From an uncultured Paracoccaceae bacterium (GTDB lineage Bacteria > Pseudomonadota > Alphaproteobacteria > Rhodobacterales > Rhodobacteraceae), in NCBI GenBank assembly GCA_937927675.1, contig CALBSG010000172.1, forward strand, positions 1 through 8,517: a stretch of DNA of 8,517 nt, written 5' to 3'. Both the position numbers and the translations under genes were made by a program. Shown here piece by piece: positions 1 through 5,923 of this stretch (the stretch's first letter is position 1; each line of letters starts with the position of its first letter). The notes under the pieces were generated by a model, which ran no database searches, had not been told where the DNA came from, and saw only the letters and a program-made list of their open reading frames with translations.

Positions 1-25
1 GGACTTTTGCTCCCCCTCTTGGGCC

Positions 26-562
26 TTAATTGTTGCCGCCCATCCAGTTCCAGAAGCCACCGCCATGCATGCCACGGCCGCCCTTGCCTTCGCCGTGCAT
101 CCCGTCCGTCATCATCTCATGCATCTCATCCATTTCCTCGACCGAAATCGCCCCGTCGGCATTTTCGTCGATCCGCTCAAACATCTTGTCCATCATCGGC
201 ATGGATTGCATTTCTGCATCCGAGGCAAATCCATCCTTGTCGCTGTCGATCCGGGCGATCATCGCCTTGGCCATTTCAGCCTTGCGCTCTGCCATGGCCT
301 TTTCGTGCATCGCGACCATCTCGTCGGCGGAAAGCTTGCCGTCCTTATCGGTGTCAGCCTCAGTGAATTTTGCGGTGCGATTGGCGGCCAGTTCTTCTTT
401 GGTCACCTTGCCGTCTTTATTGGCATCAAGCTGTTCAAAGTTCAGCATCGGCCCTCCCATGGGGCTCCCCATCGGACCCTCTTCGGCCATGGCAGCGGTC
501 GACAAAGTGATCCCCATCAGGGCGGCCAGCATCACGGCGGAATGTTTTGCAGTCAGCGTCAT
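26..562 (-). CDS. Exported four-EF-hand calcium-binding protein
   Basis: A 178-residue protein with four well-formed EF-hand loops. The N-terminus (residues 1-26) is a Sec-type signal peptide with a hydrophobic core and an A-M-A cleavage site at 24-26, so the mature protein is probably periplasmic. The loops begin at D46, D70, D106 and D132. Each follows D-x-[D/N]-x-D-G with Glu at position 12 (E57, E81, E117, E143), so all four should bind Ca2+. The helices between them are rich in Met, Lys and Glu, and the tail (about 154-178) is rich in Gly, His and Met with a W-N-W-M segment. The frame is open far upstream, but I chose the start at 562 because it gives the signal peptide directly and has GGAG (570-573) seven bases upstream. 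A TTGACT -35-like hexamer lies at 614-619 on this strand, without a good -10. The gene stands alone, divergent from the DUF983 gene. Calcium binding is well supported by the motifs; the physiological role (calcium buffering, signalling or envelope stress) is unknown. Confidence 0.88.
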   Translation of the reverse strand: MTLTAKHSAVMLAALMGITLSTAAMAEEGPMGSPMGGPMLNFEQLDANKDGKVTKEELAANRTAKFTEADTDKDGKLSADEMVAMHEKAMAERKAEMAKAMIARIDSDKDGFASDAEMQSMPMMDKMFERIDENADGAISVEEMDEMHEMMTDGMHGEGKGGRGMHGGGFWNWMGGNN

Positions 563-701
563 CTTGTATCTCCGGCTGTTGTCGCGCCTGTCAGGATGCA
601 GGGCGTTCATGTCAGTCAAACGCCGGACCATGGCCATTCCGTCGCAGAAATCTTCGGCCCGCCAAAATACCGGGGGCTGCGACAAAGCCGCCCGCCCCCG
701 C

Positions 702-739
702 TTTTGGGCTGTTCCAAAACCCACCCGAGAAGCTATATC
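702..739 (+). promoter_or_regulatory. Possible promoter with dyad for the DUF983-Nudix pair
   Basis: A perfect dyad TTTTGG-N6-CCAAAA spans 702-719. A -10-like TATATC follows at 734-739, about 28 bases before the DUF983 start codon. The hexamer at -35 distance (711-716, GTTCCA) is poor and overlaps the dyad, so a bound protein could either help or block RNA polymerase. This is read from the sequence only; the dyad is short and could be chance. Confidence 0.25.
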
Positions 740-766
740 TTGGCCACACCTTGCAGGACTTGCCCC

Positions 767-1177
767 ATGACCGACGCCACCACCAGTTTGATCGACACCG
801 AAGATCGCCCGTTCTGGCCTTCGGTCCTGCGCGGCTGGAAGGGGCGTTGCCCGTCCTGCGGTCAGGGGCCGATGTTGAGAGGCTATCTCAAGGTGCGCGA
901 CACCTGCCCGGTTTGTGGCGAAGCGATGCATCACCACCGCGCCGATGACGGCCCTGCCTATCTGACCATCCTGATCGTCGGGCACCTTTTGGCCCCGATC
1001 CTTGGCTTTGCCTATGCGGTCTGGCGTCCTGAACCTTGGACCATGGCCACGATCTTTTCCGTGGGCACCGTGGCCTTGTCGCTTTACCTGCTGCCCCGAC
1101 TGAAAGGCGCCTTTGTGGCCTTGCAATGGTCCAAGCGCATGCATGGTTTTGGGGCGGGCGATCCCGCCAATGATTGA
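767..1177 (+). CDS. DUF983 family zinc-ribbon membrane protein
   Basis: A 136-residue protein with an N-terminal zinc ribbon of four cysteines in two CxxC pairs (C28/C31 and C47/C50), followed by H55-H57. Two hydrophobic segments follow, at about 66-86 and 91-110, joined by a short W-R-P-E-P-W turn; this predicts an inner-membrane protein with a cytoplasmic zinc-binding head. This architecture and length match the DUF983 (COG5349) family, whose molecular function is not established. The start at 767 has AGGA (755-758) eight bases upstream; the same frame is open much further upstream, but that part lies opposite the EF-hand gene and lacks protein-like composition. The stop overlaps the start of the Nudix gene by 8 bases, so the two are probably translationally coupled and made together. 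From memory, related genomes often place this pair near rnr and rpmG; neither is visible here. Confidence 0.88.
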   Translation: MTDATTSLIDTEDRPFWPSVLRGWKGRCPSCGQGPMLRGYLKVRDTCPVCGEAMHHHRADDGPAYLTILIVGHLLAPILGFAYAVWRPEPWTMATIFSVGTVALSLYLLPRLKGAFVALQWSKRMHGFGAGDPAND

Positions 1178-1769
1178 CGAGCCGATCCGCCCGGCTGCAA
1201 CCGTGATCCTGTGGCGCGACGGGCCGGCGGGGCGCGAAATCCTGATGGGGCAACGCGGTGCTGCGGCCGTGTTCATGCCATCGAAATACGTCTTCCCCGG
1301 CGGTGCGGTTGATCCGCAGGATCAGGCGGGCGCCCCGGTGTCGCTTGGTGCCGATTGCCTTGAGCGGCTCGCCTTGCGTTGCTCTGACAGCGCCCCCGAT
1401 GCCCAAACGCTGGCCCGCGCAGGCCTGCGCGAACTGCATGAGGAAACCGGCCTGCGTCCTGCCTCCGATGTGGCGTTCCGATTTGTCTTCCGCGCCATCA
1501 CCCCGCCCGGCCGCAGCCGCCGCTTTGACGCGCGGTTCTTTCTGGTTCCGGCCGCCGGGGCCCAAGGCGATACGGTACATTTTTCGGATGCCACAGATGA
1601 GTTGTCACATCTGCATTGGATCGGTCTGGCCGATGCCCGCGCGCTGGATCTGCCCTTCATCACCGAAGTGGTGCTGGCCGAAGTGACCGCCCTCTTGGCC
1701 GGGGCAGAGCAACCCGGCGTGCCATTCTTCGACAATTCCGGGCCGGTCCCGACCTTTCGGCGGCTTTAA
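1170..1769 (+). CDS. Nudix hydrolase, NUDT19-like with interrupted Nudix box
   Basis: A 199-residue Nudix hydrolase. Such enzymes cleave nucleoside diphosphates linked to another group, using divalent metal held by the Nudix helix. The catalytic half-motif R-E-L-H-E-E-T-G-L is intact at residues 87-95, with E88, E91 and E92 as the likely metal ligands. The upstream half (F-P-G-G-A-V-D, 42-48) is separated from it by about 40 residues instead of forming the continuous G-x5-E-x7-REUxEExGU box. A long insertion at this point is typical of the NUDT19/RP2 branch, some of whose members act on CoA derivatives; the substrate here cannot be read from sequence. The ATG at 1170 lies inside the end of the DUF983 gene (ATGATTGA overlap), with a G-rich stretch upstream as a modest ribosome binding site. 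The gene ends 9 bases before the end of the opposing desaturase gene, leaving no separate terminator between them. Confidence 0.88.
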   Translation: MIDEPIRPAATVILWRDGPAGREILMGQRGAAAVFMPSKYVFPGGAVDPQDQAGAPVSLGADCLERLALRCSDSAPDAQTLARAGLRELHEETGLRPASDVAFRFVFRAITPPGRSRRFDARFFLVPAAGAQGDTVHFSDATDELSHLHWIGLADARALDLPFITEVVLAEVTALLAGAEQPGVPFFDNSGPVPTFRRL

Positions 1770-1778
1770 TCGGCCGAC

Positions 1779-2702
1779 CTACACGGCGTCGGCATCGTTC
1801 CGGTCAGATTTACGCACCGGCCAAACCGGATGCGGCACCGGGTCTTTGGCCTTGAACAGAAATTGCCGGAAAATCTCGGCATAGCTGCCATAGACATAGG
1901 AGTCATTGCGGCGGCGATAATGGTCGCCCTTAGCCGCGTACAGGTCCGGCAGTTTATACCACGGCAAGGCCGGATGGCAGTGATGCACAACGTGCAGATT
2001 GTTGTTCAGAAACAAGAGCGAAAGCGGCCCCTGATCCTCGATGATGACCGTGCGGGCGCGAAAAGCCTCATGCGCGCGGTGTTCCAGATAGGTGCGGATT
2101 TTCAGGATGCCATAGCCGATATAGGCGGCCACAACCCAAGCCCAAACCGGCATTTCGGTAAAGCCCCAAAGCCAGATCAACACCGGCACAAAGCCCAAGC
2201 CGTGCATGACCCATGATTGCAGGATGCGGCGATTGCCAGCCAGCATCTGCGCGATGTCCGGCCCGGAAAAGAACCATGTCCCGATGGCTGGCCCCAAAAG
2301 AATACGGCCCAACAGCGTGTTGTTCAGCCGCAGCAGCTTTTGCATCGGCCGCGAGGTGCGCTCCCACACCTTGGGGTCCATGTAATTGCTTTCGGGATCG
2401 TCATAGGGGTCGGTTAGGTTCGGGTCATAGTGATGCTGCAAATGGGTGTCTTTAAAGCGCAGGTAAGGCACAAAGACCGTCAGCGACGGAAAGACCAGCG
2501 CATCGTCCAACCACGGATTGCCGAACGGATGGCCGTGCAACATCTCATGTTGCAACGAAGAATACTGCGCGATGGCAAGGGCGGAAACCACGATGGCCAA
2601 AAGCCCCGACAGCGGCCACAGCAGCGTGCCCAAGGCAAAGGTGGCATAGGTCAGCGCCAGCATCGCCAAAGTCGGCCATTCAATTTCGCGCGGGGTGGAC
2701 AT
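1779..2702 (-). CDS. Membrane fatty acid desaturase family protein
   Basis: A 307-residue integral membrane di-iron protein. It carries the three histidine clusters of the desaturase/hydroxylase superfamily: H-E-M-L-H-G-H (52-58), H-L-Q-H-H (87-91) and H-V-V-H-H-C-H (237-243), plus H208 and H211 in E-H-R-A-H. Hydrophobic segments lie at about 11-31, 32-48, 165-182 and 185-201, leaving the histidines on the cytoplasmic face as in the family. The family inserts double bonds or hydroxyl groups into lipids using O2; related proteins act on fatty acids, carotenoids or alkanes, and sequence alone does not fix the substrate. The start at 2702 has AGGAG (2709-2713) six bases upstream. The frame continues upstream, but that extension lies opposite the divergent regulator gene. 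The gene is transcribed away from the HTH regulator across a 103-base spacer, so local regulation is plausible but not shown. Confidence 0.88.
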   Translation of the reverse strand: MSTPREIEWPTLAMLALTYATFALGTLLWPLSGLLAIVVSALAIAQYSSLQHEMLHGHPFGNPWLDDALVFPSLTVFVPYLRFKDTHLQHHYDPNLTDPYDDPESNYMDPKVWERTSRPMQKLLRLNNTLLGRILLGPAIGTWFFSGPDIAQMLAGNRRILQSWVMHGLGFVPVLIWLWGFTEMPVWAWVVAAYIGYGILKIRTYLEHRAHEAFRARTVIIEDQGPLSLLFLNNNLHVVHHCHPALPWYKLPDLYAAKGDHYRRRNDSYVYGSYAEIFRQFLFKAKDPVPHPVWPVRKSDRNDADAV

Positions 2703-2737
2703 GTCAGGCTCCTGTGCAGTCTGGCAAGACGTAACAC

Positions 2738-2766
2738 TTGAAATGCCGCGCCGGAACTTGGAGGAT
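2738..2766 (+). promoter_or_regulatory. Weak sigma70-like promoter for the HTH regulator
   Basis: A -35-like TTGAAA (2738-2743) is followed after 17 bases by GAGGAT (2761-2766), which matches only three of six consensus -10 positions. It lies in the 103-base spacer between the desaturase and regulator genes and would give a leader of roughly 30 bases. The -35 is good and the -10 poor, so this is a candidate only. Confidence 0.22.
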
Positions 2767-2805
2767 ACGCAACATTCAGTCGCAGGCGTTTTGGAAAGTC
2801 GCCAC

Positions 2806-3660
2806 ATGATAGACAAACGAAACCGCGCCCTGCTGTTCCGTACGCGCCTGGCGCAGGCGATGGCCGCCGTCGGACAAAGCCAAAGCGCCTTGGCGCGGGC
2901 TGTTGGGGTGGATCGGTCAACCTTTTCCGCGCTGTTGTCGCCCGGCACGCGGCTGCCCAACGCGCAAGTCGTAGCCGAGGCGGCCGCCGCGCTTGGTGTC
3001 TCGTCCGATTGGCTTTTGGGGCTGGCCGAAACCCCTGCCCCGCTGGAGCAAGCCTTGGCCGAAGCCGTTACGCTGACCGATGCCCCCCGCGCCTTGTTCG
3101 ATGACGCGATCTTTGGCTGGCACCAAGAGGCGGCGGGCTACAAGATCCGCCATGTGCCGGCGACCCTGCCGGATATGCTGAAAACCCGCGAGGTGGTGGA
3201 TTGGGAATATCGCGATGCCTTGGGCGGTGCGGCCGAAACCGCCATAGCCGGGTTCGAGGCGCAGCTGGCGCATTTGCGCGGGGCGCGATCGGATTATGAA
3301 ATCGCCCTGCCCATGCATGAAATCGCGGGCTTTGCGGCAGGGGTCGGCTATTGGCAGGGCCTGGCCCTAGCCACACGGGCCGCACAACTGGATCGGCTGA
3401 TCCAGCTCACAGACGAGCTTTACCCCGGCCTTCGCCTCTATCTTTTTGATGCACATAAGGTTTTCTCAGCCCCGGTGACGGTCTTTGGCCCGCATCTGGC
3501 CGTGATTTATCTGGGCCGGTCTTACGTCAGCTTCCGGGATCCGACGCGGGTCGCGGCGGTTTCGGCGCATTTTGACTGGCTGGTGCGCGCCGCCCACTTA
3601 GGTGCGCGCGATGTCGGCGGGCATCTACGCGCCTTGCGTGCCGGGCTTCAAAGCGGCTGA
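2806..3660 (+). CDS. HTH (XRE/Cro-CI-like) transcriptional regulator with unrecognised C-terminal domain
   Basis: A 284-residue predicted DNA-binding regulator. Residues about 8-72 form a lambda-repressor-like helix-turn-helix domain: the segment Q-S-A-L-A-R-A-V-G-V-D-R-S-T-F-S-A-L-L (26-44) has the usual pattern, and V-S-S-D-W-L-L-G-L (65-73) is the common end of this domain. The remaining 210 residues are soluble, rich in Ala, Leu and aromatics, and I do not recognise the fold; it may be a ligand-sensing or dimerisation domain. The start at 2806 has GGAA nine bases upstream. The frame is open from 2695, but an earlier start would run into the divergent desaturase start region and adds unstructured sequence. 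A TTG at 2791 is a less likely alternative. The 3' end overlaps the end of the convergent lipocalin gene by 13 bases. Its position suggests control of the divergent desaturase and of itself; this is inference. Confidence 0.82.
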   Translation: MIDKRNRALLFRTRLAQAMAAVGQSQSALARAVGVDRSTFSALLSPGTRLPNAQVVAEAAAALGVSSDWLLGLAETPAPLEQALAEAVTLTDAPRALFDDAIFGWHQEAAGYKIRHVPATLPDMLKTREVVDWEYRDALGGAAETAIAGFEAQLAHLRGARSDYEIALPMHEIAGFAAGVGYWQGLALATRAAQLDRLIQLTDELYPGLRLYLFDAHKVFSAPVTVFGPHLAVIYLGRSYVSFRDPTRVAAVSAHFDWLVRAAHLGARDVGGHLRALRAGLQSG

Positions 3661-4133
3661 AACTGCGCCATATCGTAACCGTTCCACTCTAGAATCTCGC
3701 GCGCGGCTGTCATGCGGTCGGCAGAAATCTTGCCACCCCGGTTCAGCACAAAGCCAAAGGTGCCCGAAGGATGGCCGATCACCATGGTGCGATAATCGCC
3801 ATCGGCCCACAGCACCCACCATTCCTGTCCGGCAATGGCCAGCCGCCCCGGTCCAATCGCCTCAATCTGCCCGGCCCCCTTCACATCGCGGCCCCCAAGG
3901 CACAGCCGGAACGACGCTTTGCCCCTCGCCTTGATATCCACTCCTCCCGGTTTGCAGCTGGTCGGCCCAAAGGTCGCAACCTGCTGCCAACGCCCGGGCA
4001 AGCGGCTAGTGTCAAAGACCGCCGAGGAATAGACCTGCCCGCCGTTGGGCCGATAGTTACCCTGCGGCAGATCCGCGGTCTTGCCGACACAGGCGGCAAG
4101 GAAAACAGCCGCCAAAAGAATTAGTCGAGACAT
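3648..4133 (-). CDS. Lipocalin-family lipoprotein
   Basis: A 161-residue predicted lipoprotein. The signal peptide ends in a lipobox L-A-A-C with lipidation at C15. The mature part resembles a small bacterial lipocalin (Blc-like): it has the G-x-W signature as G-R-W (47-49) at the start of the barrel, and a late strand region around W-W-V-L-W-A-D-G-D-Y (105-114) followed by V-I-G, G-F-V-L-N-R (127-132), which matches the Blc pattern near the barrel end. C60 and C78 could form a disulfide. Bacterial lipocalins bind lipids or other hydrophobic ligands at the envelope; the ligand here is unknown. The start at 4133 lies inside the end of the upstream Cys-rich lipoprotein gene (13-base overlap), with GAGG (4141-4144) seven bases before it, which points to coupled translation. 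It is the last gene of the minus-strand cluster and overlaps the end of the HTH gene tail to tail. Confidence 0.85.
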   Translation of the reverse strand: MSRLILLAAVFLAACVGKTADLPQGNYRPNGGQVYSSAVFDTSRLPGRWQQVATFGPTSCKPGGVDIKARGKASFRLCLGGRDVKGAGQIEAIGPGRLAIAGQEWWVLWADGDYRTMVIGHPSGTFGFVLNRGGKISADRMTAAREILEWNGYDMAQFQPL

Positions 4134-4675
4134 AGCGTCACCTCGCGCCCATCGGCCTGAAGAATTTCGGTGCAGCCGAACATCGGCTTGATGGGGGCAC
4201 AACTGCGGGACCGGGCAAGACAGTAGCCCTCGCATTGGGTTTCTTTCGTGCAGGCTTTTCCGGCGTCCTTGGTGCGTTTGACACAGGCCTTTGCGCCACT
4301 TTTCCCCGCCGAAGCCCATGTGCCACCGTGTTTGATACATTTTATCGCCTCGGGCGTGGCGGGCGGGGCCGCTTCAACCGGAGCGTCGGGCGCGGCCGGG
4401 GTCGCGTCTGCGGCAACCGGCGTCGTCGGTTTTTCGGGCGCGGATTTCACGGCCTCGGCCGCCATGATGGCATCCTGCGAGGCGTCAACCTGCCCTGAAA
4501 CCGGTTGAACAGAGGCCGATTGTTCAGACGGCGGGCTGTCGAGTGATTGCGTGGTGACTGCAGAGCCGGTGATCGGATTGGCGGCGGGTTTCACCGTTTT
4601 CGCGCCCGGCAGCACACAGCCTGACAGGATCAGCGCAGCCGCAAGAAGCGGGGCTGCGATCAGGAAAGGGCGCAT
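4121..4675 (-). CDS. Cys-rich lipoprotein with Ala/Pro linker, function unknown
   Basis: A 184-residue predicted lipoprotein that I cannot assign to a named family. The signal peptide ends in a lipobox L-S-G-C with lipidation at C20. Residues about 21-110 are low-complexity, rich in Ala, Pro, Ser, Thr and Val, and look like a flexible tether. The C-terminal domain (111-184) carries eight cysteines (113, 131, 142, 148, 152, 159, 168, 182), enough for four disulfides, and is rich in Lys. It opens with C-I-K-H-G-G-T-W, a Cys-x3-G-G-x-W pattern seen in other small secreted bacterial domains. The start at 4675 has GGAG (4683-4686) seven bases upstream. The gene begins 58 bases after the aldo/keto reductase stop and overlaps the lipocalin gene, so all three are probably co-transcribed. 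A tethered, disulfide-rich periplasmic or surface domain that partners the lipocalin is plausible but unproven. Confidence 0.82.
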   Translation of the reverse strand: MRPFLIAAPLLAAALILSGCVLPGAKTVKPAANPITGSAVTTQSLDSPPSEQSASVQPVSGQVDASQDAIMAAEAVKSAPEKPTTPVAADATPAAPDAPVEAAPPATPEAIKCIKHGGTWASAGKSGAKACVKRTKDAGKACTKETQCEGYCLARSRSCAPIKPMFGCTEILQADGREVTLCLD

Positions 4676-4733
4676 GTCGGGTCTCCGAAAACTTGCGGGC
4701 AGATGGCCAGATGTCGCGCCACAACGCAAGAGC

Positions 4734-5774
4734 TCAGAACGGCATCGGATGGGCGCGATGGGCGGCGTCAATCTCGGCCAGAACCTGTGGCGACAGGGTG
4801 AGATCCGCCGCCGCCAAGGCTGTTTCCAACTGCGCAAGGCTGGTTGCTCCGATGATCGGAATACAGGGGAAAGGCCGGTTGCGACAAAAGGCAATCGCCA
4901 TCTGCGCCGGATCAAGCCCATGCGCGGCGGCAATGCGCAGATAGGCGGCGACAGCGGGGAACACCTGCGGCGTGACGCGGCCGCTCAACGTCGGGTTCAG
5001 ACTGCGGCGGCTGGCAGTGGGAATCACATCGCCTGCGTATTTCCCCGTCAACAGCCCGGTGGCGAGCGTGGAAAACGCCAAAAGCGGCAGATTTTCCAGA
5101 TGCGAAAGTTCTGCCCAGTCGCTGTCGAACTGGCGGCAGAGCAGGGAGTATTCATTTTGAACCGAAACGACACGCGGCAGGGCGTGGCGATCCGCCAGCG
5201 CCAACCATTTGGCCGCGCCCCAAACCGATTCATTGGAAAGTGCAAAATGACGGATCTTGCCTTCTGCAATCAATTTTGACGCTTCTTGAAGAATTTCAAT
5301 CATATGCGCCTCAATCTTCGCGCGATCTCCGGCGCGAGGATCAAAGGTCCAAATGTCGCGAAAGTGATAGGCGGCGCGATTGGGCCAATGCAGCTGGTAG
5401 AGGTCGATATAGTCGGTCTGCAGCCGCTTCAACGATCCCTCGACCGCCGAACGCAGCACCGCCGCCGAAATGGGCGCGCCACCCCGCACCTCGCTCCGGC
5501 CGCCGCCGGTCACCTTGGTGGCCAGCACCATCCGGTCGCGGCCCCCTTTGGCGATCCATCGGCCGATGATCTCCTCGGTCCGCCCCACGGTTTCGGCGGC
5601 AACCGGGTTCACGGGATACATCTCGGCCGTGTCCAGAAAATTCACCCCCGCCCCCAGCGCCCTGTCGATCTGGGCATGCCCTTCGGCCTCGGTGTTCTGG
5701 CTGCCCCACGTCATGGAGCCAAGGCAAAGGGCGGACACCATCAGCCCTGTTGAACCAAGGGAGATCATCTGCAT
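4734..5774 (-). CDS. Aldo/keto reductase, Tas-like
   Basis: A 346-residue NADPH-dependent oxidoreductase of the aldo/keto reductase superfamily, closely resembling E. coli Tas and, as I recall, the same length. The catalytic tetrad is visible as D48 (F-L-D-T-A-E-M-Y), Y53, K87 and H129 (Y-Q-L-H-W). Other family landmarks are S-L-K-R-L-Q-T-D-Y-I-D-L (114-125), S-N-E (180-182), Q-N-E-Y-S-L-L (206-212) and the late phosphate-binding region I-I-G-A-T (307-311). The physiological substrate is unknown; the family reduces aldehydes and ketones in the cytoplasm. I chose the ATG at 5774 because AAGG (5783-5786) is eight bases upstream; an ATG two codons later and an in-frame one at 5825 fit less well. 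It is probably the first gene of a three-gene minus-strand transcript with the two lipoproteins, and is divergent from the SDR gene across a 149-base region that carries an inverted repeat. Confidence 0.9.
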   Translation of the reverse strand: MQMISLGSTGLMVSALCLGSMTWGSQNTEAEGHAQIDRALGAGVNFLDTAEMYPVNPVAAETVGRTEEIIGRWIAKGGRDRMVLATKVTGGGRSEVRGGAPISAAVLRSAVEGSLKRLQTDYIDLYQLHWPNRAAYHFRDIWTFDPRAGDRAKIEAHMIEILQEASKLIAEGKIRHFALSNESVWGAAKWLALADRHALPRVVSVQNEYSLLCRQFDSDWAELSHLENLPLLAFSTLATGLLTGKYAGDVIPTASRRSLNPTLSGRVTPQVFPAVAAYLRIAAAHGLDPAQMAIAFCRNRPFPCIPIIGATSLAQLETALAAADLTLSPQVLAEIDAAHRAHPMPF

Positions 5775-5826
5775 GGCGGGCACCTTTTTTCCAAGATGTC
5801 CAAAGGATGCCGGGCCGCGCGGCAAT

Positions 5827-5860
5827 GCGCAAGTCTTCGTGAACCGCCAATGACTTGCGC
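5827..5860. repeat. Perfect 9-bp inverted repeat in divergent intergenic region
   Basis: GCGCAAGTC at 5827-5835 is the exact reverse complement of GACTTGCGC at 5852-5860, with a 16-base spacer. The half-sites are 25 bases apart centre to centre, somewhat more than two helical turns. The element lies between the aldo/keto reductase and SDR genes, about 50 bases from the former start and 65 from the latter. It could be an operator for either or both; no regulator gene lies next to it. A transcribed stem-loop is also possible. Confidence 0.5.
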
Positions 5861-5875
5861 CATATCAACGCGGGT

Positions 5876-5898
5876 CCCCTCAGATGGCTGTAGAGGGG
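5876..5898 (+). other. Short hairpin in the SDR leader region
   Basis: CCCCTC (5876-5881) can pair with GAGGGG (5893-5898) around an 11-base loop, just ahead of the SDR ribosome binding site (AAGGAG, 5912-5917). No gene precedes it on this strand, so it is not a terminator of an upstream gene. Six pairs is short and a role is not shown. Confidence 0.2.
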
Positions 5899-5923
5899 GA
5901 ATGGACAAGAAAAGGAGCACGTC

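Noticed and set aside
1..25. Left window edge checked for adapter or terminator
   Set aside because: No adapter match and no stem-loop can be seen in the 25 bases after the EF-hand stop; the window is cut too close to judge termination.
65..766. Upstream extension of the DUF983 frame, giving a 370-residue protein
   Set aside because: The extra 234 residues lie opposite the EF-hand gene and are its antisense, rich in His and Pro; the 136-residue form matches the family.
30..770. Plus-strand open frame with many Ser and Ile residues
   Set aside because: It is the antisense shadow of the EF-hand gene: its composition follows directly from the Asp/Met/Glu codons on the other strand.
563..1276. 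Upstream extension of the EF-hand reading frame, giving a 416-residue protein
   Set aside because: It runs antisense through the DUF983 gene and into the Nudix gene, has shadow-frame composition, and would bury the signal peptide; the start at 562 has a good ribosome binding site.
1773..1793. GCCGAC/GTCGGC stem at the junction of the Nudix and desaturase gene ends, considered as a bidirectional terminator
   Set aside because: Only six pairs with a 9-base loop, and no T-run follows on either strand; likely chance in GC-rich coding sequence.
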